Of a DNA stretch of 15,778 nucleotides, positions 6,848 through 14,398 are shown in pieces. The stretch comes from CBDUMN01 sp965368335. Its GTDB lineage: Bacteria; Pseudomonadota; Alphaproteobacteria; Rhodospirillales; JAPHRK01. The stretch's first letter is position 1; each line of letters begins with the position of its first letter. Made by a program: the position numbers and the translations under genes. Under the pieces are notes generated by a model. That model saw only the letters and a program-made list of their open reading frames with translations. It ran no database searches and had not been told where the DNA came from. The stretch lies in contig CBDUMN010000084.1 of assembly GCA_965368335.1 (NCBI GenBank), positions 1 through 15,778 of the forward strand, read 5' to 3'.

Positions 6848-6861
6848 ATACGCAGAATTAC

Positions 6862-6922
6862 GGAATTACGGTGACAGTGCACTAGGAATTACGGTGACAG
6901 GAATTACGGTGACAGTGCACTA
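6862..6922. repeat. Triple short direct repeat GGAATTACGGTGACAG (with TGCACTA tail)
   Basis: Three head-to-tail copies of GGAATTACGGTGACAG start at 6862, 6885 and 6900. The first and third are followed by TGCACTA; the second lacks this tail. A partial GAATTACG lies directly upstream (6855). From memory, sequences of the form ATTACGGTGACAG are found at ends of IS200/RAYT-like transposon units in many proteobacteria, but no transposase gene is present here. It lies between the recombinase remnant and the terminator of the tRNA gene. Confidence 0.75.
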
Positions 6923-6938
6923 AACCAAAAGCACACCT

Positions 6939-6977
6939 CAAAAAGAACAAACCCCGCAGGGGTGACCTGCGGGGTTT
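6939..6977 (-). terminator. Intrinsic terminator of tRNA-Ala
   Basis: A perfect 12-bp stem (AAACCCCGCAGG at 6949-6960 with CCTGCGGGGTTT at 6966-6977) and a 5-base loop. On the minus strand it is followed by a T-rich tract (TTTGTTCTTTTT). It begins 3 bp beyond the encoded CCA end of the tRNA, so it terminates that transcript. Confidence 0.9.
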
Positions 6978-6980
6978 GAT

Positions 6981-7056
<76 letters not shown>

Positions 7057-7074
7057 GTATACTTTGCTGCGCGG

Positions 7075-7103
7075 ATAATGTGGATGCGGGGGCGTGCTGT
7101 CAA
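7075..7103 (-). promoter_or_regulatory. Promoter of tRNA-Ala
   Basis: On the minus strand, a perfect -35 TTGACA (7098-7103) and a -10 CATTAT (7075-7080) are separated by 17 bp. The predicted transcript start is near 7068, about 12 bases before the mature tRNA. Confidence 0.75.
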
Positions 7104-7151
7104 GGGGTTTGAGATTTGAAAAGATGGTGGAAAAGCGCTTGTGTAATCTTG

Positions 7152-7165
7152 CCAGCGCGCGCTGG
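7152..7165. repeat. Perfect GC-rich palindrome upstream of yggT
   Basis: CCAGCGCGCGCTGG is a perfect 14-bp palindrome about 60 bp before the yggT start, between the divergent tRNA promoter and the yggT operon. It may be an operator or a leader hairpin; no regulator family is recognised. Confidence 0.4.
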
Positions 7166-7224
7166 GGAGGATAGGTTAGCCACACCTTAATTGAGTTGTG
7201 GAACGGAAGGCGGGAACTTCGGAT

Positions 7225-7527
7225 ATGGACGTGGTCTTGGTGCCTCTTCTCCAGATATTCGTGACGGTCATCGACCTCTATATCTGGGCCCTGATTATCA
7301 GTGTGATCATGAGCTGGCTGACGGCGTTTGGCGTGATCAACATGTCGAACCGGTTCGTCTATATGGTGGCGGATTTTCTGTTCCGCGTGACCGAGCCCGC
7401 CCTGCGGCCGATCCGCAATCTGCTGCCCAACCTGGGCGGCATCGACGTCTCGCCGATTATCCTGATCCTCGGACTTTATTTCGTCCAGAACATGCTGGTC
7501 AGATTGGCCTTCAAGGTTGCCGGATAG
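7225..7527 (+). CDS. YggT family membrane protein
   Basis: A small integral membrane protein of about 100 aa with two hydrophobic segments: VLVPLLQIFVTVIDLYIWALIISVIMSW near the N terminus, and SPIILILGLYFVQNMLVRLAF at the C terminus. Between them lies the conserved FLFRVTEPALRPIRNLLPNLGGIDVSP motif, the diagnostic YggT signature. The family is linked to osmotic tolerance, and its plastid relatives (CCB3) to cytochrome b6f assembly; the exact role here is unknown. I chose the ATG at 7225 over a GTG at 7198, because it fits the family length and has a GGAAGGCGGG purine run 10-15 bp upstream. It overlaps the next gene by 11 bp. Confidence 0.88.
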   Translation: MDVVLVPLLQIFVTVIDLYIWALIISVIMSWLTAFGVINMSNRFVYMVADFLFRVTEPALRPIRNLLPNLGGIDVSPIILILGLYFVQNMLVRLAFKVAG

Positions 7528-7852
7528 CGGCGGCCCCTTTTTCATCGGACCCGCCAACCGGGTCCGTTTTCATCTGCGCCTGACGCCCAAGGCCTCGCGC
7601 AATGCGCTGGGCGGGATCGTCGAGGACGCGGAAGGCAAGCAGGCGGTCAAGGCCGGGGTGACGGCGGTGCCGGAAAAAGGCAAGGCCAATGCCGCCCTGA
7701 TCAAGATGCTGGCCAAAGAATGGAAACTGCCCAAGTCGGCCTTCGCCCTGGTGGCCGGAGAAACCGACCGGCGCAAGACATTGGAAATCGATCACGGCGA
7801 CCCGGTCGCCTTGTTGCAGCAACTAACCGAGTGGATGGAACGTCAGGCATGA
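7517..7852 (+). CDS. DUF167 (YggU) family protein
   Basis: A 111-aa cytosolic protein of the small DUF167 fold. The family core is evident: FHLRLTPKASRNALGGI, then VTAVPEKGKANAALIKMLAKEW, then VAGETDRRKTLEI (the G-x-x-x-R-x-K signature). The biochemical role of the family is unknown. The start is proposed as the TTG at 7517, within the end of yggT; no ATG lies before the conserved core, so a non-ATG start is needed. It overlaps folD by ATGA. The gene order yggT, DUF167, folD suggests a single housekeeping operon. Confidence 0.88.
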   Translation: MPDSGGPFFIGPANRVRFHLRLTPKASRNALGGIVEDAEGKQAVKAGVTAVPEKGKANAALIKMLAKEWKLPKSAFALVAGETDRRKTLEIDHGDPVALLQQLTEWMERQA

Positions 7853-8751
7853 GCGAAGCACAAATCATCGACGGCAAGGCCTTTGCGGAAAAGGTGCGTG
7901 GGCGGGTGGCCGAAGAAGTGGCGGCTTTAAAGAAAAATCACGACCTGACGCCGGGGCTGGCCGTGGTGCTGGTCGGCGAAGACCCGGCCAGTCAGGTCTA
8001 TGTGCGCAACAAGGGCAAGCAGACCGCCGAAGCGGGGATGCAGTCTTTCGAACACAAGCTCGACGCCTCGGTTTCCGAAGAGGCGCTGCTTCAACTGATC
8101 GACGAGTTGAACGAAGCGCCCAACGTCCACGGTATTCTGGTGCAACTGCCGCTGCCCGATCACATCAGTGAATCGAAGGTCATCGACCGCATCGCACCGG
8201 CCAAGGATGTCGACGGCTTCCATGTGATCAACTCCGGCAAGTTGGCGACCGGCGACAAGACCGCCATGGTGCCCTGTACGCCGTTCGGTTGTTTGCTGAT
8301 GCTGAAAGATCATCTGGGCACTCTGGCGGGTCTTCGCGCTTTGGTGTTGGGCCGCTCCAACATCGTCGGCAAGCCCATGGCGTCGCTGCTGCTGGCCGAG
8401 TCCTGCACGGTGACCATTGCGCACTCGCGGACCAAAGACCTTGCCGAAGAGTGCCGCCGGGCCGATATATTGGTAGCCGCCGTCGGCCGTCCGCAGATGG
8501 TCAAGGGAGATTGGATCAAGCAGGGAGCGACCGTCATCGACGTGGGGATCAACCGGATCGATGCGCCGGAAAAAGGCGAGGGCAAAACCCGACTGGTCGG
8601 CGATGTGGATTTCGATAGCGCCGTCCATGTAGCGGGCGCCATTACGCCGGTGCCCGGCGGGGTCGGTCCGATGACCATCGCCTGCCTGCTGCGCAACACG
8701 GTGGTCGCCGCCTGCAATCAAAAAGGCATCGAGGCGCCGGAGAATTTCTGA
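7849..8751 (+). CDS. folD: Bifunctional methylenetetrahydrofolate dehydrogenase / methenyl-THF cyclohydrolase FolD
   Basis: A 300-aa cytosolic enzyme of one-carbon metabolism that interconverts 5,10-methylene-THF, 5,10-methenyl-THF and 10-formyl-THF with NADP. Visible family features: SQVYVRNKGKQ with the Tyr51/Lys55 pair of the cyclohydrolase site; VQLPLPDH; DVDGFH; PCTPFG; the NADP-binding segment VLGRSNIVGKPMASLLL; and the signature PVPGGVGPMTIACLL near the C terminus. The ATG at 7849 overlaps the DUF167 stop and starts exactly at the conserved MSEAQIIDGK; the longer upstream reading is a frame shadow. It is probably the last gene of the yggT operon, since about 100 bp separate it from phaC. 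Confidence 0.97.
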   Translation: MSEAQIIDGKAFAEKVRGRVAEEVAALKKNHDLTPGLAVVLVGEDPASQVYVRNKGKQTAEAGMQSFEHKLDASVSEEALLQLIDELNEAPNVHGILVQLPLPDHISESKVIDRIAPAKDVDGFHVINSGKLATGDKTAMVPCTPFGCLLMLKDHLGTLAGLRALVLGRSNIVGKPMASLLLAESCTVTIAHSRTKDLAEECRRADILVAAVGRPQMVKGDWIKQGATVIDVGINRIDAPEKGEGKTRLVGDVDFDSAVHVAGAITPVPGGVGPMTIACLLRNTVVAACNQKGIEAPENF

Positions 8752-8850
8752 TTAAGATAACGGGTGGTTGTTTCAAGGAACTTTCGGTTGACCTGGGTTG
8801 TTTTCCAAGGCAGGAAGCGCGCAAGGTTTATATGAGACTAGGAAATCGTC

Positions 8851-10677
8851 ATGGCTGAGCAGAAACCCCCTTTAGAAGAATCGCAGATCAATCCGCAGGA
8901 ACTGGCGACCATTCTGATGGACGTGGGGATGCGTTCGCAGCAACTGATCGCCGAATATGCGGCGCGCCAGAGTGAGCATGACGAACCGGTTTTTCCCGAT
9001 CCGGTGGTGATCTCCAAGGCCTTCGCCCGCTGGTCGGCCGAGCTGATGAAAGACCCGACGCGGCTTATTCAGACCCAGGTCGCCTTTTGGCAGGACTACG
9101 CCAAGGTGGCCGAAACCGCGCTGCGCCGCATGCAGGGCGAAGAGGTCGAACCGGCCATTGCGCCCGCCAAAGGCGACCGCCGGTTTTCCGATGAAGCCTG
9201 GACCGACAACCCAACCTTCACCTATGTCAAAGAATGCTATCTGCTGATGGGCAAGTACGCCACCACTCTGGCCGAAAGCGTCGATGGGATCGATGCGCGG
9301 ACCAAGCTGATGGTCGATTTCTACACCCGGCAGATCGTCGACGCCTTTTCGCCGACCAACTTCGCCATGACCAACCCGGAGGTGCTGCGCGCCACTATGG
9401 AGTCCAAGGGCGAAAACCTGATCCGCGGGCTCGAGCACATGCTCTCCGACATGGAGCTAGGCGGCGGCAAGCTCAAGATTCGCATGACCGACATCGATAA
9501 TTTCGAAGTCGGCAAGAACCTCGCCGTCACGCCGGGCAAGGTGATGTTCCAAAACGAGCTGATGCAGCTTTTGCAGTATGAGCCGACCACCAAGGAGGTT
9601 CACAAACGCCCCTTGCTGATCGTTCCGCCCTGGATCAACAAGTTCTACATTCTCGACCTCGGGCCGCAGAAGTCGTTCATTAAATGGGCGGTCGATCAGG
9701 GCCATACGGTGTTCGTGATTTCCTGGATCAACCCGGACGCCAGCCAGTCCAACATCAACTTCGACGACTACATGGAGTTGGGCATCATGAAGGCGCTCGA
9801 CGCCATCGAGCAGGCGACCGGCGAAAAGAGCGTCAACCACATCGGCTATTGCATCGGCGGCACACTGACCGCGGCGACGCTGGCCTATATGGCTCAAAAA
9901 GGCGACGACCGGATCAACTCGGTGACCTACTTCACCACCATGGTCGATTTCGAAATCGCCGGCGACATCAAGGTCTTTGTCGATGAAGAGCAGCTTGAAA
10001 GCCTCGATGAATACATGGAGCGCGACGGCTATCTCGACGGCTCGATCATGAACACGGCGTTTAGCCTGCTGCGCTCGAACGATCTGGTCTGGTCCTTCGT
10101 CATCAACAACTACCTGCTGGGCAAGGACCCCATGCCGTTCGACCTGCTCTACTGGAACTCGGATGCGACCCGCTTGCCAGCCATGATGCACAACTTCTAT
10201 CTCCACTCCATGTATCACGAAAACCGGCTCTCTCAGCCGGGCGGCATTGAGATGAAGGGCGTGCCCGTCGATCTGCGCGACATCAAGACGCCGACCTGCA
10301 TTATTGCGGCCAAGGAAGACCACATCGCGCCTTGGGTCAGCTGCTACAAAGGCGCCCAGCTCTATTCCGGACCGGTCAAATTCATTCTCGGCGGCTCGGG
10401 CCATATCGCGGGCATCGTCAACCCGGCAAGCTCGAAGAAATACGGCTACTGGACCAACGAAAACAACCCGGCCGATCCGCAAAAATGGCTGGAAACCGCC
10501 ACCCAGCACGAAGGCTCCTGGTGGCCCCACTGGAAAGCCTGGGTGGCCCGCAAAGGCGGCGGCAAGGTCAAGGCCCGCAAGCCCGGTGACGGCAAACTCA
10601 AACCCATAGAGGACGCGCCGGGCAGCTACGTCAAGGCGACCACGCCCAAAACCGGGACCATGGTCCGCAAAGACTAG
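8851..10677 (+). CDS. phaC: Class I poly(3-hydroxyalkanoate) polymerase PhaC
   Basis: Polymerises (R)-3-hydroxyacyl-CoA, usually 3-hydroxybutyryl-CoA, into storage polyester on the surface of granules. At 608 aa it fits class I synthases. An N-terminal helical domain (about 1-230) is followed by an alpha/beta-hydrolase domain. The nucleophile elbow GYCIGG carries Cys334, the general-base Asp490 lies in AAKEDHIAPW, and His518 in GGSGHIAGI. LLIVPPWINKFYILDL (about 255-270) and VFVISWINPD (288-297) are strong family blocks. The C terminus is a Lys/Gly/Pro-rich tail. The ATG is preceded by a modest AGGAAA ribosome site. No phaA, phaB, phasin or phaR is visible beside it, so it is a stand-alone locus. 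The promoter in the 99-bp upstream gap is not clear. Confidence 0.96.
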   Translation: MAEQKPPLEESQINPQELATILMDVGMRSQQLIAEYAARQSEHDEPVFPDPVVISKAFARWSAELMKDPTRLIQTQVAFWQDYAKVAETALRRMQGEEVEPAIAPAKGDRRFSDEAWTDNPTFTYVKECYLLMGKYATTLAESVDGIDARTKLMVDFYTRQIVDAFSPTNFAMTNPEVLRATMESKGENLIRGLEHMLSDMELGGGKLKIRMTDIDNFEVGKNLAVTPGKVMFQNELMQLLQYEPTTKEVHKRPLLIVPPWINKFYILDLGPQKSFIKWAVDQGHTVFVISWINPDASQSNINFDDYMELGIMKALDAIEQATGEKSVNHIGYCIGGTLTAATLAYMAQKGDDRINSVTYFTTMVDFEIAGDIKVFVDEEQLESLDEYMERDGYLDGSIMNTAFSLLRSNDLVWSFVINNYLLGKDPMPFDLLYWNSDATRLPAMMHNFYLHSMYHENRLSQPGGIEMKGVPVDLRDIKTPTCIIAAKEDHIAPWVSCYKGAQLYSGPVKFILGGSGHIAGIVNPASSKKYGYWTNENNPADPQKWLETATQHEGSWWPHWKAWVARKGGGKVKARKPGDGKLKPIEDAPGSYVKATTPKTGTMVRKD

Positions 10678-10714
10678 CTGAGACGACACCCCCTCAGACC
10701 TTCGATATTTTCCC

Positions 10715-10809
10715 CGTCATGCCCGCGTAGGCGGGTATCCACGTCTTTCGGCAGGGGTGCCGGGACATCGAGCGGAAAGTCATGGGCACCCGCATGTGCG
10801 GGCGCGACG
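10715..10809. repeat. MITE/REP-like palindromic repeat, copy A
   Basis: A ~95-bp intergenic unit with two hairpins: CCCGCGTAGGCGGG near the left end and CCCGCATGTGCGGG near the right, joined by ATCCACGTCTTTCGG. It ends 4 bp before the stop of the chemoreceptor gene, so it may also act as a transcription barrier between the convergent phaC and chemoreceptor genes. A related unit lies at 13530-13613. Such TCATGCCCGCG-type units are dispersed widely in alphaproteobacterial genomes (recalled). Confidence 0.75.
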
Positions 10810-10813
10810 AATT

Positions 10814-13384
10814 TTAGTTGATGGCGTAAGACCCGCTATCTAGAGCCTCGGCCCAGTCAGTGGCGATGGCGGGGGGCGTTCCGCTTTCATCAATCTTAAA
10901 GAAGCCGACCAGTTCGAGCAGCAGGTCGGCCTGCTCCTTCAAGGATGACGAGGCGGCGTGGAACTCCTCGACCAGGGCTGAGTTGCGCTGAGTGGATTCG
11001 TCCATTTCGGTAACTGAGGAGGAGACCTGGGCCACCGTGTCGGCCTGCTGCTGGCTGGCCGCGGCGATCTCGGCGGCGCTGAGGCAGACTGCGTCGATGG
11101 AGGCCGAAATTTCATTCAAAGCCTCGCCGGTCTTGCGCACCAAAGAAACACCCGAAGCGATCTCACTGCTGTTGCGCCCCACCAGTTCCTTGATCTGGCG
11201 GGCGGCCTCGGCGCTTTCGGCGGCCAGAGAGCGGACCTCGGCGGCGACCACCGAGAACCCGGCCCCCGCATCGCCCGCCCGCGCCGCTTCGACGGCGGCG
11301 TTGAGCGCCAGCAGGTTGGTTTGGAAGGCGATGCCGTCGATGGTGTCGATGAACCCGGCGATTTCTTTGGACGAGGCCTCGACCCGGTTGATCGCGCCGA
11401 CCGCCTTGTCGGCCACGTCGCGGCCCGACTGGGCCTGGCTGAGCGCCGAGCGGGAGCGTTCATCTACGTTGCGGGCGTTGGCTGCGTTGTTGTTGACGTT
11501 CTCCGAAATCTCTTCCATGGCCGCTGCGGTTTCTTCCAGGCGGGCGGCCTGATTGACCGTCCGTTGGGCCAGGGCGTCCATGCCGTTGGCCACTTCGGCC
11601 GAGGCGTTGCCGATGATGTCGGAGGAATTGTTGATGCCGATGACCGTCTGGTTGAGGGTTTCGGCCATGCGGTTCGAATCTTCCTTGAGCTTGAGGAAAG
11701 AGCCTTGGTGATGGCCGGTCATCCGGGCGGCCAACTGGCCTTTGGAAAGGGCGTCCATCACATGAATGACGTCGCGCATGCCCGCATCCACGGCGTCGAG
11801 CAGGTCGTTGATGCCGCCGCCCATCCGTTCCATGAAGCCGCTGACGCCGGCAAGCTCGATCCGCCCGCTGAAATCGCCCTGAGCCGCCGCTTCGACCGAG
11901 CGGGCGACCTCTTCCTGTAAGGCCAGTTCTTGGGTGATGTCGCGCCATTCGATGGCCGCGCCCAGGTGTTCGCCCTTGTGGTTGGCGACCGGGCTGCCGG
12001 TCACTTGGAAGGTCGCCTCGCCAATGGTCGCCTTGGTGGTGAAGCCACCCACCAGATCGACCACCTTGGCCGCGCCGTTTTCCGCTGCGCCGAACAGTCT
12101 CTCGAGGGTCAGGCCGATCAGGGCCTCGGCGGAAAAGCCTTTGAAAGATGAGGCGATGGTCGCTTCGTAAGACTGAAACAGGGTTTTGGCCGACTTGTTG
12201 GCATAGACGATGACGCCTAACCGGTCGGTCATGGTCATGCAGACCGAGGCGTCGTCGAGCGCGCTTTTGACCTTCATGGATTCGATGCTGACGTCTTTTA
12301 ACGTATCGAGCGCGCGGGCCATGGCGCCGATCTCGTCTTTGCCCTCGGTGTCGGAAATCTCGATGTCGCTGTCGCCCCCGGCGACGGCCCGCGCCGCCGT
12401 TTCGATGCGCCGCACCGGCCCGGTGATCGAGCGGTTGAGAACTGTTGAAAGCGCCAGATAGACGGTCAACGCGATGGCGGCGGCGATGGCCAATAGGGTC
12501 GCGGTTTGGTCGCGGGCGCTTTCCTGGCGCAGGGCGGCCTTGGCCATGTTGTCGCGGGCCAGCGCCTTCAACTCGTTGAACAGGGGCAGGGTCGATTTGA
12601 ACGACGTATCGAGCGCCCCGACCTGTTTGTCCAGCGCCAGGACCGCATCGGCGTAGGCCTGTAGATCGTTGCGGTATTGGGTGACCAGTTGGGTCAGCAG
12701 CTTGATGGTGTCGTTGTCGAGCGACACTTCGTAAAGGCCGAAATCGAATTCACCGAAGGCCTTGCGGTGGAAGTTGAGCGCGTTGGGGCTTTTGTCGAGC
12801 ATGAAGGCCAGTTCGTGCTTGCGCATGGTCTCGAGCTTGCCCTTGAGCTTGTCCACGTTGGGCCATTGCTTAAGCTCGTTTTCCACCGCCTTGGTCGAGG
12901 CGATCAGCTTCCCCCAAAGTCCTTCGGACGGGGTAAGGCCGAGGGTTCGGCGGGTTTTCTCCACCGCGGTGAACTGGCTGGAAAGTGTTCGGGTGGTGGC
13001 GAAAAGCGCCTCGCGGATTTCAAGAGCGCGGCTTCCTTCGCTGACGGCCAGGCCTTCCAGGGCGCCTTGAACGTTGCTCAAGCTTTCCTTATAGGCCGCC
13101 GCCGCTTGCGGTTTGCGCTCACTGAGAAAGTCCCGCTCGGTGATTCGCATGCGCTGTAGATCGACTTCGATTTTGGAGACGCCGGAGAACAGGCGCTCAA
13201 AGGTTTTCTGCTGGGCCACCGCCTTGTCCACATCGGTCTTGCCGATCCAGTAGACACCGCCCAGAACGGCGAACGCCAGCACGGCCAGGCCGGTCAACAG
13301 ACCGACGCGCAGCCCGATGGAAAGGTTTGAAAAGACGGTTGCCACCCCAAACGGGCGACGCGATTTCTGCAACGCGCTCGGCAT
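10814..13384 (-). CDS. Methyl-accepting chemotaxis protein with long periplasmic helical domain, HAMP and PAS
   Basis: A transmembrane chemoreceptor, 856 aa, that signals to CheA/CheW. Membrane helix 26-47; a roughly 245-residue all-helical periplasmic domain (48-294), similar in size to the helical bimodular (HBM) ligand-binding domain; membrane helix 295-317; HAMP (about 318-370); a cytoplasmic PAS domain (about 372-487: VCMTMTDRLGVIVYANKSAK to AIEWRDIT); a second HAMP-like linker (488-575); and the MCP signalling domain (580-820). The conserved hairpin tip is DGIAFQTNLLALNAAVEAAR (683-702). Putative methylation helices have Glu/Gln pairs (LEETAAAMEEI). No C-terminal CheR-binding pentapeptide is seen. 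The ATG has a GAGGGA site 8 bp upstream. The PAS domain could sense redox, but no cofactor-binding residue can be assigned. It lies alone, flanked by repeats on both sides. Confidence 0.95.
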   Translation of the reverse strand: MPSALQKSRRPFGVATVFSNLSIGLRVGLLTGLAVLAFAVLGGVYWIGKTDVDKAVAQQKTFERLFSGVSKIEVDLQRMRITERDFLSERKPQAAAAYKESLSNVQGALEGLAVSEGSRALEIREALFATTRTLSSQFTAVEKTRRTLGLTPSEGLWGKLIASTKAVENELKQWPNVDKLKGKLETMRKHELAFMLDKSPNALNFHRKAFGEFDFGLYEVSLDNDTIKLLTQLVTQYRNDLQAYADAVLALDKQVGALDTSFKSTLPLFNELKALARDNMAKAALRQESARDQTATLLAIAAAIALTVYLALSTVLNRSITGPVRRIETAARAVAGGDSDIEISDTEGKDEIGAMARALDTLKDVSIESMKVKSALDDASVCMTMTDRLGVIVYANKSAKTLFQSYEATIASSFKGFSAEALIGLTLERLFGAAENGAAKVVDLVGGFTTKATIGEATFQVTGSPVANHKGEHLGAAIEWRDITQELALQEEVARSVEAAAQGDFSGRIELAGVSGFMERMGGGINDLLDAVDAGMRDVIHVMDALSKGQLAARMTGHHQGSFLKLKEDSNRMAETLNQTVIGINNSSDIIGNASAEVANGMDALAQRTVNQAARLEETAAAMEEISENVNNNAANARNVDERSRSALSQAQSGRDVADKAVGAINRVEASSKEIAGFIDTIDGIAFQTNLLALNAAVEAARAGDAGAGFSVVAAEVRSLAAESAEAARQIKELVGRNSSEIASGVSLVRKTGEALNEISASIDAVCLSAAEIAAASQQQADTVAQVSSSVTEMDESTQRNSALVEEFHAASSSLKEQADLLLELVGFFKIDESGTPPAIATDWAEALDSGSYAIN

Positions 13385-13529
13385 TTATTCCCTCGACAAA
13401 ATGGCGGATTTCATTTCGCCGCATAAAACCTCCGGTGTGCAGACTTCGACATGACGATTTTGTTGCAAATGAATGAAATCGAGAGGGGGCTGTTGATAAG
13501 TGTGTATGATAATTTTCCCCAATTCTCCC

Positions 13530-13613
13530 ATCATGCCCGCGAAGGCGGGTATTCACGTCTTTTGGTGGAGGTAAGTGAGAAGTCGTGGGCACCCGCATGC
13601 CCACGCATGACGG
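13530..13613. repeat. MITE/REP-like palindromic repeat, copy B
   Basis: The same architecture and orientation as the unit at 10715-10809: a TCATGCCCGCGAAGGCGGGT hairpin, then CACGTCTTTTGG, then GGGCACCCGCATGCCC and a terminal GCATGACGG. The end GCATGACGG is the reverse complement of the left end CCGTCATGC of copy A, which suggests terminal inverted repeats eroded differently in the two copies. The middle is diverged. In the gap 13385-13703 the rest holds the chemoreceptor leader and the nnrU regulatory site. Confidence 0.72.
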
Positions 13614-13653
13614 TTCATAGAGAGGGCAAATCTCCTCTTTTGAGGCCCCGCTG

Positions 13654-13667
13654 TTGATAATCGTCAA
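13654..13667 (+). promoter_or_regulatory. FNR/Nnr-type binding site upstream of the first nnrU gene
   Basis: TTGATAATCGTCAA matches the FNR/CRP-family consensus TTGAT-N4-ATCAA in nine of ten defined positions. A -10-like TGATAC lies at 13688-13693, so a start near 13700-13702 would put the box at about -40 to -41.5, the class II activator position. Such sites switch on denitrification and microaerobic genes, consistent with nnrU downstream. A chance match cannot be excluded. Confidence 0.6.
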
Positions 13668-13703
13668 TGGCATTTGCCGTTCGCTCGTGATACTTCGGCT
13701 GCC

Positions 13704-14360
13704 ATGACCAATCTGATCGTCGCCATTGCCGTTTTTTTGCTCTCTCATGTGATCCCGGCTTATAAGCCGTTGCGCAATGGGTTGGCGCGGTTGTTGGGGG
13801 AGAAGGTTTTTCTCGCCGCATATGGCTCTTTGAGCACGGTCCTGCTGATCTGGTTGTTCTGGGCGTTTTTCCAAGCGCCTTATCAGGAGCTTTGGGGGCT
13901 GATCGACTGGACCCGATGGGTGCCGCTGCTGGTTATGCCTGTCGCCTCGGTTCTCGCCGTCGCCGGGCTGCTTTCGCCCAATCCGCTGTCCATCAGCTTC
14001 ATTCCGGCGAGCCGTTACGATCCTGAAAAGCCGGGGATCGTCGCCCTGACCCGCCATCCGGCCATTTGGGGGCTGTTGCTCTGGGCGCTCTGCCATATCC
14101 CGCCCAATGGCGATCTGGCCGCGTTGTTGATGTTCGGGCTGTTGGCGTTGCTGTCGGTCTATGGGCCGATCAGCCTTAACATGAAGAAGCGGCAAAAGCT
14201 CGGCGAAGAGGAATGGCGACGCCTGACCAACTCGGCCAAGGCCGCGCCGGTGTCGCTGGCGCAGATCGGTTGGGGGCGCATTTTGCTGGGCCTCATCGGC
14301 TATGTGGTTTTGTTGTTCGGCCATGAATGGGTGATCGGCGTCGCTCCGATCATCTGGTAA
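13704..14360 (+). CDS. NnrU family membrane protein, paralog 1
   Basis: A 218-aa polytopic membrane protein with about five to six hydrophobic helices. The family (PF07298) takes its name from nnrU, a gene near nitric oxide/nitrite reductase genes in denitrifiers. Relatives include the plant zeta-carotene isomerase Z-ISO, a haem protein, and the methanethiol methyltransferase MddA. Conserved marks here: TRHPAIWGLLLWALCHIPPNGD (about residues 114-135), with the RHP motif and a second His, and KKRQKLGEEEWRRL (about 160-173). The molecular role here is unknown. I chose the ATG at 13704 because the membrane protein begins exactly there; the extra upstream codons are not family-like. No Shine-Dalgarno site precedes it. 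A second paralog follows 38 bp downstream. Confidence 0.9.
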   Translation: MTNLIVAIAVFLLSHVIPAYKPLRNGLARLLGEKVFLAAYGSLSTVLLIWLFWAFFQAPYQELWGLIDWTRWVPLLVMPVASVLAVAGLLSPNPLSISFIPASRYDPEKPGIVALTRHPAIWGLLLWALCHIPPNGDLAALLMFGLLALLSVYGPISLNMKKRQKLGEEEWRRLTNSAKAAPVSLAQIGWGRILLGLIGYVVLLFGHEWVIGVAPIIW

Positions 14361-14398
14361 ACTATCCTTCCGATCTAAATTAAGGGGAAGGACGTCTC

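Noticed and set aside
6862..6922. A CRISPR array
   Set aside because: The repeats are 16 bases long, adjacent or separated by 7 bases, with no unique spacers and no cas genes.
7720..7848. N-terminal extension of FolD
   Set aside because: The added residues come from the DUF167 gene in another frame; the family begins at the ATG at 7849.
8788..8816. A sigma-70 promoter for phaC starting at TTGACC
   Set aside because: No acceptable -10 element lies 16-18 bp downstream, so the assignment is not supported.
9457..10689. A 410-codon minus-strand open frame opposite phaC
   Set aside because: It is a shadow of phaC codon bias. The sense strand carries the complete PhaC with Cys334, Asp490 and His518; the antisense product has no recognisable fold.
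13197..14324. A 375-codon minus-strand frame spanning nnrU paralog 1 and the chemoreceptor start
   Set aside because: It is Gln/Arg-rich, crosses two real genes and a repeat, and resembles no family. Only its internal ATG at 13424 with the GGAGG site is kept as an observation.
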